This document shows, one piece after another, positions 54,128 to 64,000 of a stretch of 64,000 bases of DNA. This DNA comes from Lophium mytilinum. Taxonomy: Eukaryota > Ascomycota > Dothideomycetes > Mytilinidiales > Mytilinidiaceae. Each line of letters opens with the position of its first letter. Position 1 is the first letter of the stretch. The stretch is taken from contig MU004186.1 of assembly GCA_010093605.1 (NCBI GenBank), forward strand, positions 1,282,616 to 1,346,615. Direction: 5' to 3'. Position numbers and translations under genes: made by a program. Below the pieces are notes generated by a model. The model worked only from the letters and a program-made list of their open reading frames with translations. It searched no databases and was not told the DNA's origin.

Positions 54128-55365
54128 CTATTGCGATACTAGACCTTTAGATTGTAGATCTAGAGTGCGTTCAATGTCGGTCCACCGGCCATTTCGGAGG
54201 GGATCCAGACCCCTGAGCTTAGATAGCCACTCCCTCAAGTCATCAGACGTGATAACACTCTCGTTGCCTTTCAAGCTCGGGAACGAGGTCGAGTATTGTA
54301 GGAGGACCTCATAAACCCACTTGCACTCTTCTTCATCTTCGAGGATCTCCTTGATGAAGTTGATTTCTTGCTCGCAGTACCGCTTTTGATCGTTGTCTGT
54401 GAGGTCTAATATGATGGCCGACTCTCGTGAGTTACGAGATGAAAGCGTGCCCATCAAGAATTGGTGGTAGTACCAGATAGACTGGTCGAATGGATCAAGA
54501 AATGCTTCGTGGATCAGCGCAAACTCGTTATCAAGCATGTGTCGTCTTTCTGCATCATCCGAATCCCGTTCGTCAAGCAATTTTGGAATTAGTTTGCTCC
54601 GATTGTGCCATGCTGAGAAGTTGGATAGATTTGCCTTTATCATCTTCGTTGTGTAAGCAAACTCGGCCTCCGTCATGCTTTGACTTTGTTTGCTATGAAT
54701 GGCCTCATCAGGCTGCGCCGGAATGCGCTCCAGCTCACCGACAACGAACCGTCGATAACTCCAGGCATGGAAGTTGCGGCTGTCGGCACCCAGCATGATA
54801 GTGACAAGCTGCAGCTCGCCTTGCCATAGTTTACGTGCGGCAGCGACCTGCAAACGTGCCTCGCCCACCTGTAGCGCCCAATATCTGTGGTTCCAGAGCC
54901 AGTAGCACTTCGGGTACTGCCTGAGCAGGGAAGTTGTGAGACTAAGATCGGCGGTTATAAGATCGAGAGTCGTTTGGTGACTATCGGAGGACAGGGACGC
55001 CGATTCGGCCTGGGTAGGGAAGAGGTGCTGTAGCACGCGCCGACGGTGGTTCCAGATGGTATAGTACTCTGGGTTTTCTGTAAGGAGCTTGGTCGTGAGG
55101 TTGAGCACTTCCACAGTGTATTGTGTTTCTGCGATCTGTGGCACGGACATCAGGTTAGCCCCCTGATAACACCGCAAGCTGTAGATGCGCACCTTTGTGT
55201 TCACAAGCTCAACTAACTCATTGTAACGGGTGATATGTTGAAGCTCTTTCTCTCGCGCCTGGTCAGAACGCGTCTGGCTGCCTGCAACGCGCGAAACGCC
55301 GTGCTATAGTCTTATTTAGCTAGGGCTACAGATAGGACAACGGTGAGGTCACTTACGCTCGCCAT
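54128..55365 (-). CDS. BET4: Rab geranylgeranyltransferase alpha subunit (three exons)
   Basis: Exons on the minus strand are 55357-55365 (nine bases, Met-Ala-Ser), 55193-55303 and 54128-55135, giving 375 residues. The spliced start MASHGVSRVAGSQTRSDQAR matches the fungal family. Prenyltransferase-alpha (PPTA) repeats are visible: PEYYTIWNHRRRVLQHLF, PKCYWLWNHRYWALQ, SRNFHAWSYRRFVVGEL, LSNFSAWHNRSKLIPKL and DQSIWYYHQFLMGT. With Bet2 and the escort protein Mrs6 it attaches geranylgeranyl groups to Rab GTPases. The three-codon first exon is small but restores the conserved start; the alternative start inside intron 2 would lose it. The gene ends 54 bases from the convergent GH51 stop. Confidence 0.9.
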
Positions 55366-55601
55366 CCCGGATTCAGTCTGCACCAATTCCCTCAGGGATA
55401 AGGATGAGACCAAGAAAGCAGTCGCGGATATCTACCTATGTAGGGTGGGGTTCCACTTGTGCACAACTCGCACGGCCGCTCGGCGGTTGCATAAGAACCT
55501 TGCAGCGCTAGGCCAAGTCGGGACCTAGGCGTTTCACTCTTTTTCAACCTCATCCTTTTTCTATTTTGACGCGTTGTCGCTTCAGTCACGTCTTTCTCTC
55601 T

Positions 55602-55811
55602 CTATTCGTGAAGAATTATGATCTGAGATTGAGGCCGTCCTAATTCGGCCTCCCTTCGTTTGGAAGCCATCGGCCCGGTGATTGGGTCGTACTTATGACC
55701 TGCTTGGTTTGTTGGAATTACGACTTCTTCGGGACAAAGCGAAATAGCTTGAGGTTGAAATACGGGCATCTTCTCAGCCAACAAACTGTCACCATCATCT
55801 CGAGACTATGT
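55602..55811 (-). other. Possible orphan terminal exon
   Basis: After an ACATAG acceptor-like site, the minus strand reads SRDDGDSLLAEKMPVFQPQA, then CPEEVVIPTNQAGHKYDPIT and ends GRPQSQIIILHE before a TGA. The amino-acid mix looks coding and unlike its AT-rich surroundings, but I found no acceptable upstream exon and know no family. It could be a small gene, a leftover exon or chance. Confidence 0.25.
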
Positions 55812-55819
55812 AAGTAGCA

Positions 55820-57330
55820 GCGCGAATGATTAGATACGAAGATATCTGAACGGCCTGAGAGCTATCTAACGAGAGTGCACTTTTGCTGTCACTCTTAAAG
55901 AACCTTTTTGCGTCATAGTAATTCTAAAACGTAGGCCTAAACATATTTTTGCGATTGTCACTCTCACCTCAAAATCTTCTCCGTCGTCCAAGCTTTAAAG
56001 TTACGCGCCTCACATCTCCTTCAAACTATCGTAAGCTATCTAGGTAACCTCAGACGGCACGATTTACGAAGATGTAAGTTGGTTTGTGCATATAAAGAGT
56101 TCTCAGGGTTACAAGCTGCGATTTCGAGGTACATTTGGGCCTGCAGGTCGCGTTGGGTGGGCTTGTAGACTAGCGCTTGGCATGTACTCAATTCAATACC
56201 TAGATGTAGGATTGTGTATATGCTTGCCCCTGTCTGAGGTGCCCTCAAGTACCTATACAAACTTGAGTAAGACGGAAGACTGTTTCTTTTATTCCACTGT
56301 CGTGGATTCGAATTTATTTCACAGTCACGTGATTATGACCTTCCCCGTTTTTCCTATTTTGGACTCCTTCTTCAAGTTTCCATCACCTCATTATTATCTT
56401 GTTCATCGATTGTATCCTTGGTCCCACGCGGAAGTGGTAAGTCCGCTAGGCCACCTCAGACAGCAGTGAACAGGCGTACACAGACTTGAAATTTGAAGCG
56501 GCGCTTCAGAGTTCTGAAGATTTGTCGAGGCGCTACAAGAAGTGTCAGGAGAGCATAGCCAGAAACATCAAGATATGTCACTTGCAGGGTTAGCCTGATG
56601 GTGTAGAGCAAGATTATGAAAACATACCCATAGATTGCAGACCTTATCGGCAACAAGGTCACATTACCGTGTTTAAGCTGTGTACGATAGACTAGCACAG
56701 TCTGAAATGCCTCAAGACACTCTTAAGCAACACGAGGGTAAATGAATTATCTTGAACAATATGTGGGCCCAATGAGGATAGCTGACGCTATCCTATCTCC
56801 TATTCCCTCATCGCACATCTATTTAGACTCTCTTGTCGGTGTACGAGGAACTTCATTCTGGTTTGAAGACATGGAGACTCATCGCTTTTCACGGACCTGA
56901 GGTTTTTGGGGGGCGTTAGACGGTGCCGGCTAATTGTACACAGATCTACTACAAGGGAGTGGGTGAATCCTGTCACGTGCTTTACACACTGTTAGGATCT
57001 CGTTCTGGAAACCTACATGTCGTCTTTCTACCGCATGAGGAATCTTAAGGTACGTGAAATAGATAGTCGCACATCGGTTTTCGGAATACTAAGACCCTAC
57101 GTGGCACCGTACACGATGCTGGCTAATTCTGCATAGATCTATCACAGGTAGATGCAGCCAGTGGATGCTTCTTGTCATTTTTCTTACATACTGTTGGGGT
57201 CTCGTCACAGAACTCCATACGTCATCTCGCCACCGCGTGAGGAGCTTCAAGGTAGTTAAAAGAGATGCGAAATTATCATATTTCACTATCCCGAGATCCT
57301 CCGCAGCATGCAAGGGTACCGCTCGAGCAG
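55820..57330. other. AT-rich gene-free stretch with faint repeats
   Basis: No gene seen. Around 56790-57315 two or three diverged ~200-base units share CTGTTRGGRTCTCGT and CYACCGCRTGAGGA landmarks (about 56985 and 57190), and resemble the clearer array at 57998-59040. A landmark CCACCTCAGACAGCAGTG at about 56449 matches the start of that array's unit. Confidence 0.5.
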
Positions 57331-57339
57331 TGCTATATT

Positions 57340-57995
57340 AATGCATCTTAAATTAGCGCTCGAAAGCTAACATCATATCGATATCAAAGTCAAAACAGCG
57401 CGAACTGGCCTACCTTTTGACTCAACTAGCTATGGGCGACCTAGGGTTCTCCTAACAACGTTGTTAAGCACGCAAGCATACTGCTTGGGCAGTGGTGCTG
57501 CCTCAGCAACTAGCTGGTCTGTGATCTTACTGTTAAGTTTGAACTTTGGTGGTCCTGCGTCCGCAGCGCTGGTCTGTGACCTTTCTCTTAAGTTTGAACT
57601 TTGGTGGTCCTGCGTCCGCAGCGCTGGTCTGTGACCTTTCTCTTAAGTTTGAATTTTGGTGGTGCTGCGTCCGCAGCTAGCTGGTCTGTGACCTTTCTCT
57701 TAAGTTTAAACTTGGGTGGTGCTGCCTCAGCAACTAGCTGGTGAGTTGACCTTTCTCTTGAGTTTGAATTTGGGTGGTCCTGCGTCCGCAGCTGGCTTGT
57801 CTGTGACTTTTATTTCAAGTTTGAACTTGGGCGGTACTGCGTCAGCAGCTGGCTGGTCTGTGACTTTTGATGTCATATCCATTCCCTCTAAATTAGCGCT
57901 CGAAATCGTACACCATATCGATGTCAACGCCGACATAGCGCAAATCAGCGTATCTTTTACCCCATCCTTTTGCACCATCATATATCTCGCTAGAC
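57340..57995 (-). pseudogene. Decayed inverted fragment of an AMA1-like gene (57-bp coding repeats)
   Basis: Seven tandem units of 55 to 58 bases start near 57490 and run to 57870. Read on the minus strand they encode KVTDQPAADAVPPKFKLEIK-like peptides, clearly related to the repeats VEAASPKFKLKRKAR in the plus-strand AMA1-like gene 2 kb to the right. Some units have lost two bases, so the frame is broken. The array is flanked at both ends by AAATTAGCGCTCGAAA (about 57346 and 57890), each followed by a CATATCGAT stretch. I read it as a remnant of a second, inverted copy of the AMA1-like gene. Confidence 0.7.
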
Positions 57996-57997
57996 CA

Positions 57998-59040
57998 CCT
58001 CAGATAGCTGTGTATTGAGGAGCGATACAGTCTGCCAGTAAGTGCATTAGATAGGTGCCCTTCCCATAATATTAGATGTCTTATCTTAGAGGCCTGTACA
58101 ATCTCTTGCCACCTCTTGAAGAGCCGTAAGGGGCCATCACGAGATGGAATTTCATCTTTTTCCACAATCATTAGCCTTCCTAGGGCACCCGGAGGAGAGA
58201 TAGGAGGAGGTGGCGGAGCGCGGATCGTATCCGAATTTTGGACCTCAGTCACAACTTGAGGTATAAGAGGTAATACTCATACGGCGGTGTATGAAGTTGC
58301 GATCCAGTTTGCTCGTGGATGCATTTCAATCGGGTGCGCTGTTCATACTGTCAGATGTCTCATCATATAGGTTTGTGTACACTCTCTTACCACCCCTTGA
58401 AGAGTCTAAACGGGCCTTCACGAGATGGAATTTCTTCTTTTTCCACAGTCAATAAACTTCCTTGGGCACCCCAGACGGCGGTGCATGAACTTGCGATTCA
58501 GCTTGCTAGTGGATGCATCCAAATCAGGTGCGCTGTTCGTATTATCAGATGTCTGATCATAGGTTTGTGCACACTGCTTTGCCATCGCATGAAGGACCTC
58601 AAGGGGCTTTTATGAGATGGAACTTCATTATATTTAACAATGAATAACCTCGTCGGAGCACCTCAGACGGTGGTGTATGGAGTTGTGCTGCGGTCTACCA
58701 GTGGGTGCAAATCGGTCAGGTGCGCCTCTCATATTATCAGACGTCTGTGTACACTCTTATGCCACCGCATGAAGTACCTCAAGGGCCCTTTGCGAGATGG
58801 AACTTCATTACTTTACACATTCAATAAGCTCGTCAGGGCACCTCAGACGGTGGTGTGCTAAGGTGTGCTGCAGTCTACCAGTGGATGCAATTCAATCAAC
58901 TGCGCTTCTCATGCTGTCAGGTGTCTCATCATAGACCTGTCTACGCTCTCTTGCCACTGTCTGAAGGACTTCGAGGAGCTTTTGAATACCGGAAATCAAT
59001 CATTTTGGACAGTCTGCAAGCTCGCCCAGCCACCTCAGAC
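57998..59040 (+). repeat. Array of ~180-195-bp tandem units
   Basis: Units begin with a CCTCAGACGGYGGTG landmark at about 57998, 58273, 58468, 58661, 58841 and (start only) 59033. Each carries CAGTGGATGCA-, ATCAGATGTC-, TGCCACCGCATGAAGNACCT- and GAGATGGAACTTCATT-like landmarks in order. Spacings are 195, 193, 180 and 192 bases. The first spacing is 275 because a ~85-base piece of AMA1-like coding sequence (58188-58272, minus strand, SDTIRAPPPPP) sits between units. The array ends ~180 bases before the AMA1-like start codon. Confidence 0.8.
58188..58272 (-). pseudogene. Captured fragment of AMA1-like coding sequence
   Basis: The minus strand reads LIPQVVTEVQNSDTIRAPPP, matching LIPPIVTEAQDSDTIRAPPP in the intact gene at about 59540-59600. 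It is embedded between two units of the 190-bp array. Confidence 0.72.
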
Positions 59041-59221
59041 GGCGTTGCGCGTGTGCTAGGACCATGCTTCGCCAAGCCTCGACGCGTATAAGAGGGCTTC
59101 GACACTTCGTAGCAACTTCCACCATACATCCCCCATAACGTTCCAAAGCAACTTCCAAAGTTTCATCAAAAGCCACAAGTTTAAGCAAGAACGTACCCCT
59201 GATCCCCCACAATCCGTCAAA

Positions 59222-62200
59222 ATGACCGGATTGACCAAATACGCGCTCTATGGCGCTGCTGTAGTCGCTTTGGTGCCTAAGAAGCACCACAACTTCCACC
59301 CTGTTAGTGCACTTTGTTACCATTCATCATTAGTTCCATCATTAACCTACCCTTTTTGTCCAGCTCCCCATCATCCTGAAACGCCGCGTCCTCCCGGCGT
59401 CCCAGAAGCTCATCGCGGAGCCCCCCGAGAGACGCCGCGCGCATCCAGCCCTACACAACGTCATGAAACAGGCGTTGTTCATCGACTCTAGCCTCCTCAC
59501 CCCCCCTTCCTCGCCTGAAGTACGAGTCTTGCCCCTTATTCCTCCAATTGTGACGGAGGCCCAAGATTCGGATACGATCCGGGCTCCGCCACCTCCTCTT
59601 ACTCCTCCTACGTCTCCAACCAAGCCTCAGAGCTCGAATACGCTTGTTGACCTTGGTTTGGGCTTGGGACTCGTAGCGACTCCAGTATCACACGTTGATT
59701 GCCGCGACCCGATCAAACGCCCGGCTACCAATACCCCCCCGATCGATTGGGAGGCATTCCAGTTTCCAGCCGTCCCGAGTGAGTCAGCTGTAGCGACACA
59801 TTCCAAGTCAGAAGTCACAGACCCGCCAGCTGTTGAAGCAGCATCACCAAAGTTCAAAGTTAAGAGAAAGGCTCGCGGCCCTCTCCCGACAGAACGGACG
59901 CTCAATACTGAAAAGTCTCCATTGCCATCGAAAGTCATAGACCAGCTAGCTGTCGAGGCAGCATCACCCAAGTTCAAGCTTAAGAGAAAAGCTCGCAACC
60001 CTCTCCCGGCAGAACGGACGCTTCATACTGAAGAGTCTCCATCGCCATTGAAAACCACAGACCAGTCAGCTGTCGAGGCAGCAGCACCCAAGTTCAAGCT
60101 TAAGAGAAAAGGTCGCAACCCTCTCCCGGCAAAACGGACGCTCAATACTGAAGAGCCTATATTGCCATCAAAAGTCACAGGCCAGCAGGCTGCTGAGGCC
60201 GCACCACTCAAACCTGAGAAAATCGGTGACCCCAAAGGAAAGTTCCGCAGAAGCCGTCTCCCAACAGATTGGATGCCGTTAGAGGATACAAATGAGAGGA
60301 GGGACCCGATCCCAGCAAAATGGAGGCTCGACGCGGCTGCATTGGAAGATAAAAAGGAGCGGAGAGACCCGATCCCAGCAGAGTGGAGGCTCGACGCGGC
60401 CGCATTGGAAGATAAAAAGGAGAGGAGAGACCCAATCCCAGCAGAATGGAGGCTCGACGGGGCAGCATCGCAGGTCCCAGATGACAATGCTATTGAGCTT
60501 CCCGTTTCTCCATCAGTAGAAGTCGTGAAAGAGGTCGCCACTGAGGAAAGCCTCAGCATGGAGCTATTACCAACCAAAGTCAGCTTCATCATCCCAGAGA
60601 CCCCAGAGACTGGCTTTGCGATACCACTCTACCGCTCAGGTTCTCCGCTCAGGCCAAGCCAATGGGCTGCGAGAGGCGGCTCAAGGTCGCCTTTGCGCTC
60701 ACCAAATCGACACTCAGATCGATTCATACCACAAAGACGACCGGAAATCAGTACTAGAGAAAGTTTTCACTTGTCAAGAGCTACCCCGGTTGGTACCACC
60801 AATCCAGATCCATTCAGCCCGGTTCTTCGCAGAAGTCGACGCGTAAATGAGGAGCTTCGTACACTCCGTCAAAATCACTCGATGATGACTGCCAGAAACC
60901 GAAGCCGTGGTCGCATAGGGCTCCGATCGACCTCGACGGGCGTGAACCGCCAGGTGAGCGCCGGCGCTGTTTGGAACGTCGGTGGGTCTTCCGCGGCAAC
61001 CGATACCGTCGTTGGGGTCACCAACGGACGAGGAGGGCTCCTCGCAAGCGGCACCAATGCAGCATTGTATACTACCATGTTCATTACCGGAACAGATGCT
61101 GCCGCCGAACTGGACACCTATGAACAACGTCTCGCCCTCGCGCTCGACATTGACCAGTCTGACAAGACTCTGCACTTCGGCATGCCTCCCCTTGGACCCC
61201 CACTTCCGCAAGCGGTGCCAAACGGAGAGAGTAGCCGCACGAGGTCCCACGTGAGACCCATCTGGAATGATAGTACTTGGATGAGAAGAGGATCAACAAC
61301 GCGTTTGTTTTCATCACTTTTAAGGTTGACTATTTCAAGAAAGCTAACATGGTGAACTACTGCAGAGCCGAGTCCATCAGCACATGCAAACAAAAGATCA
61401 TTACCGATGCAACCTTACAGAGTTCTCGAAGCGCCAGACCTACGTGACGATTACTACTGTTCGGTCCTGTCGTACCACCCTCCTACAAAGATATTGGCCG
61501 TCGGACTCGGCAACGTGGTTCACCTCTGGACGGAGAAGTCTGGCGTTGGTGTCCCGGATACTTTGAATGCGGCGATACATGAGTCGGACCCCACAGGATA
61601 CATAACGTCATTGGCGCTTTTGCCAGCATCACCTTATGCGGTCATCGCCGTCGGACGCGCGGATGGTTGCTTCTCGCTTTGGAGTCCGTTCGACCAGATC
61701 GTCCGACACAACGTTCGACAAGCCAAGCCCATCTCCTGCTTGTCCTGGAGACCAAACGCCGTCAAGATGCCTGATTCGAGACGCATCGGGCAAATCGCCG
61801 ACACATACCAGCTTCTGGTTGGTGACGAGAAGGGAGACATTTTCATCTACTCCATCGAATGGCCGGACTGGGCAAGGGTTGTTGTCACAGAGTGGATTGG
61901 CAGCATAAAGCTCCTCGCCCACATCGAGGTCCACAAACAGCAGATTTGCGGCCTTGCGTGGTCTGCTGACGGCAAATACTTTGCAACGGGTGGCAACGAC
62001 AACGCCTGTTATCTCTTCCGTACCCGCAACATCCTGCGGGAAGTTCGCCGCAACCAAGACGGCACGTACCATAACGACCCTCGAGAAGTCATCCACGCAC
62101 TACCCGACGACACGACTCATCAGGTGCAGCGAAGTGGTCGAGGCGCTGCCCTCGAACTCGGCGAAGGACACCACGAGCACAGATGGCAATTCGATGCCGC

Positions 62201-62738
62201 AGTCAAGGCCATCGCCTTCTGTCCTTGGCTCAGCTGCCTTCTCGCCGTCGGCGGCGGTTCCAACGACCGCACCATCCGATTCTTTCACACCAAAACCGGC
62301 TCAGCCCTCGCCGAGATCGACTGCGCCGCTCAAGTCACCTCGCTCAACTGGAGCACAACTCGCCGCGAGATCGCTGCGACCTTTGGCTTTGCCCAGCCCG
62401 AGCATCCCTACCGCATTACCGTCTTCTCGTGGCCTTCGTGCGAGCAGGTTGTCTCCATCCCTTGGGAAGACGAGAGCCGAGCGTTGTGTGCCATCGCATA
62501 CGCCGGTGGGCCGAGCCATGAATATACTAGACACCGCGATGAGTCGAGCCGGAGCAGGACAAAACAGGAGGGAACTCTGATCATCGCAGGGAGCGATAGA
62601 ACAATCCGGTTCCATGAGATCTGGGCGGAGAGGCGGAAGGGTAAGAAAGGAAAGAAACCGATGGGATTGCTGGGTGGGAGCGAAATTTTGGAGGACATGG
62701 CTGGGATCGAGAAGGACTGGGGTGAGCACATCCGGTAA
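59222..62738 (+). CDS. AMA1: Cdc20/Fizzy-type APC/C activator, AMA1-like (three exons)
   Basis: Exons are 59222-59302, 59364-61302 and 61366-62738, giving 1,130 residues. The N-terminal half is disordered and carries three 40-residue repeats (SPKFKLKRKARNPLPAERTL type) and three 21-residue repeats (RRDPIPAEWRLDAAALEDKK). A C-box, DRFIPQR, lies near residue 480. A conserved block (SAGAVWNVGGSSAATDTVVG) precedes the WD40 domain from ~690 (YRVLEAPDLRDDYYCSVLSY, VGLGNVVHLW). The chain ends in Ile-Arg. C-box and IR tail are the two APC/C docking elements of Cdc20, Cdh1 and Ama1. The long N-terminal half and sequence match fungal AMA1/Mfr1-like proteins, which drive the anaphase-promoting complex in meiosis. 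The substrate-recruiting role is inferred. The acceptor at 61365 is supported by the conserved PYRVL context. Confidence 0.75.
59812..60482 (+). repeat. Coding tandem repeats inside the AMA1-like gene (3 x 120 bp, 3 x 63 bp)
   Basis: 120-bp units start near 59814, 59934 and 60054, with a fourth partial unit; 63-bp units have their GACCC landmark at 60303, 60366 and 60429. All keep the frame. The 63-bp units are nearly identical to one another, suggesting recent expansion or conversion. Confidence 0.9.
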
Positions 62739-63150
62739 GCTGATCATTCAGGCTTGAGGCTTTGACTTCCTCTCTGCGTCCCTTCGGGGTTGCGAAGGGT
62801 TGAAGTTGGCTTCGCTAGATAGGTCGGGTTTCTCCGAGTGTTCTTGAAGATGGTGTTTTGGTTGGACAGGATTGGATCATGGACTGTTGTTGCTCTTTCC
62901 TTTTCTTCCTCGGCCTGTAGATAGATTTTCCGTCACGAATAAAGACGATGAATGAATAACGAGTCCTCAATATTGTCCCTTTGCCTGCCGCTGTGATGGG
63001 TGCTCTAACATACCGTGGGGGCTGTAGCATACTCTCTAGCCCACAAGGTGCTTGTTCCAACTTATTGTATGGATCTTATATTCCATCAAAAATCCGCTTA
63101 GTACCTACAGCCTCGTCACTACGTAAAGAGTCCAAACCTCCTCCCCCCCC
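62739..63150. other. 3' flank of the AMA1-like gene
   Basis: No gene seen. An AATAAA at 62938-62943 may serve polyadenylation. Confidence 0.4.
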
Positions 63151-63158
63151 CCGGCAGG

Positions 63159-63370
63159 CACCAACCCGATCCCCAATTACCTCCCGCTCCCCATCATCTC
63201 GCATCAGGATATCCGGCGTTTTTCATCAAAAACGTCTTCCAAACAAGCAACAACGTCTCCCTGGCCACCCACTGTCCCTTGAAATGACAGGGGTCATAAA
63301 AATTGCCTTGTATGGCGCTGTGGTCGCTTTGGAGCCTTAAAAAGTACCACAGCCTTCGTGCCGTAGATGA
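63159..63370 (+). pseudogene. Decayed copy of AMA1-like exon 1 (copy B)
   Basis: From an ATG at 63284 the frame reads MTGVIKIALYGAVVALEP then stops; the intact exon 1 reads MTGLTKYALYGAAVVALVPK. The 120 bases before the ATG also resemble the leader of the intact gene (TTTCATCAAAA..). Only the leader and exon 1 are present. Confidence 0.72.
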
Positions 63371-63639
63371 ACCTAAGCCCATCCCTAGCGCAAACCCCTA
63401 GCTGTTGCGCCTATCTACCGTTAGCAAGCTAGTATTCCATCAGAGACGAATCAGCCTGGTATAGGGTGTGTTGGACATACGGATAGCCCCATTCCCCCTT
63501 CTTCCAATACAAACTACTCAACTCAGTGTTCTTTTCGTCACCTGCAGGCTGCCCACCCGCTTCTTTTCTCCCTCCGCCTCGCCATCGTTCCTCTCCTTCC
63601 CTCTCTCTCCCATTTTTACTCCCGTCCCCGTCACCTCTC

Positions 63640-63870
63640 ACTCCGAAATGCCGCTTTTCCTATCCAAAGTCACGAATTTGAGCAAGAACTTACCCCGTTT
63701 CTCCCCACAAGCTCCAAATGGCCGGCTTAGTAGATGTGCGCGGTGATCGCTTTGGCGCCTTTGAAGCTCCACAAATTTCAATCAGGAGCGGTATTTGACA
63801 ACGCTACATAGCACCGCCATCGCCCCCCTAGTAGCCAAGAAGCACAACAACTTTCATTCCGTAGAAAAGT
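63640..63870 (+). pseudogene. Decayed copies of AMA1-like leader and exon 1 (copies C and D)
   Basis: The 60 bases before an ATG at 63718 (TCCAAAGTCACGAATTTGAG, then CAAGAACTTACCCCG) match the intact gene's leader closely. The exon that follows (ATGGCCGGCTTAGTA...GCGGTGATCGCTTTGGCGCC) has an internal deletion and does not keep the frame. A further partial copy at 63811-63870 keeps only AGTAGCCAAGAAGCACAACA and its flank. Confidence 0.65.
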
Positions 63871-64000
63871 CCAGCCTCCGCCTTTCCCCTGGTTCTTTCC
63901 CATCTCTCCCCAGCACCTCCCTCTTCCATACTCTCATACCTTCCACATTACCTCCCACAATAATTTCCCGCTTTTCGAATTATAGTTCGATTAAATGTAG

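Noticed and set aside
57490-57870. CRISPR-like regular array of ~56-bp units
   Set aside because: There are no spacers; the units are decayed protein-coding tandem repeats in a eukaryotic genome.

Overview
The window reads as nuclear DNA of a filamentous ascomycete (Pezizomycotina, probably Dothideomycetes; the class is an inference). The evidence is dense genes with short GT-AG introns of about 45 to 60 bases, and fungal gene families such as Mus7/MMS22, CTK3, an AMA1-type APC/C activator, DUR3 and an intracellular GH51 arabinofuranosidase. I recognise about 20 protein-coding genes. I saw no rRNA or tRNA gene, no CRISPR array and no identifiable transposon. Exon boundaries were derived by hand from reading frame, splice signals and family sequence.

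Left third (1-20.8 kb): mostly housekeeping genes. These are the 3' end of a PHD/RING protein with a C-terminal SRI domain, MED22, PSY2 (PP4 regulatory subunit 3), dihydrofolate reductase, cytochrome c, a short-chain dehydrogenase, a neurochondrin-family protein, pyrroline-5-carboxylate reductase, CTK3 and mitochondrial ribosomal protein bL12m. Between DHFR and cytochrome c lies a 2.5-kb gene-free, AT-rich stretch with a decayed repeat family. Between MED22 and PSY2 there is a possible unrecognised or decaying gene.

Middle (20.8-49.6 kb): a 14.6-kb intronless midasin gene (MDN1/REA1) is followed by a repeat-bearing gap. Then comes a divergent pair, an isochorismatase-like amidase and a DUR3 urea transporter, sharing a promoter with five GATA-factor sites. 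Next are a DUF4050-like protein, a 2,212-residue MMS22/Mus7 replication-repair protein, and a small membrane-anchored protein divergent from MMS22.

Right part (49.6-64 kb): a sugar transporter and a GH51 alpha-L-arabinofuranosidase form a second divergent metabolic pair. They are followed by BET4 (Rab geranylgeranyltransferase alpha) and a large AMA1/Cdc20-like APC/C activator with C-box, WD40 domain and Ile-Arg tail. The surroundings of this last gene are rearranged: an array of ~190-bp units, an inverted decayed paralogous fragment upstream, and decayed copies of its first exon downstream. This is the most unusual part of the window.
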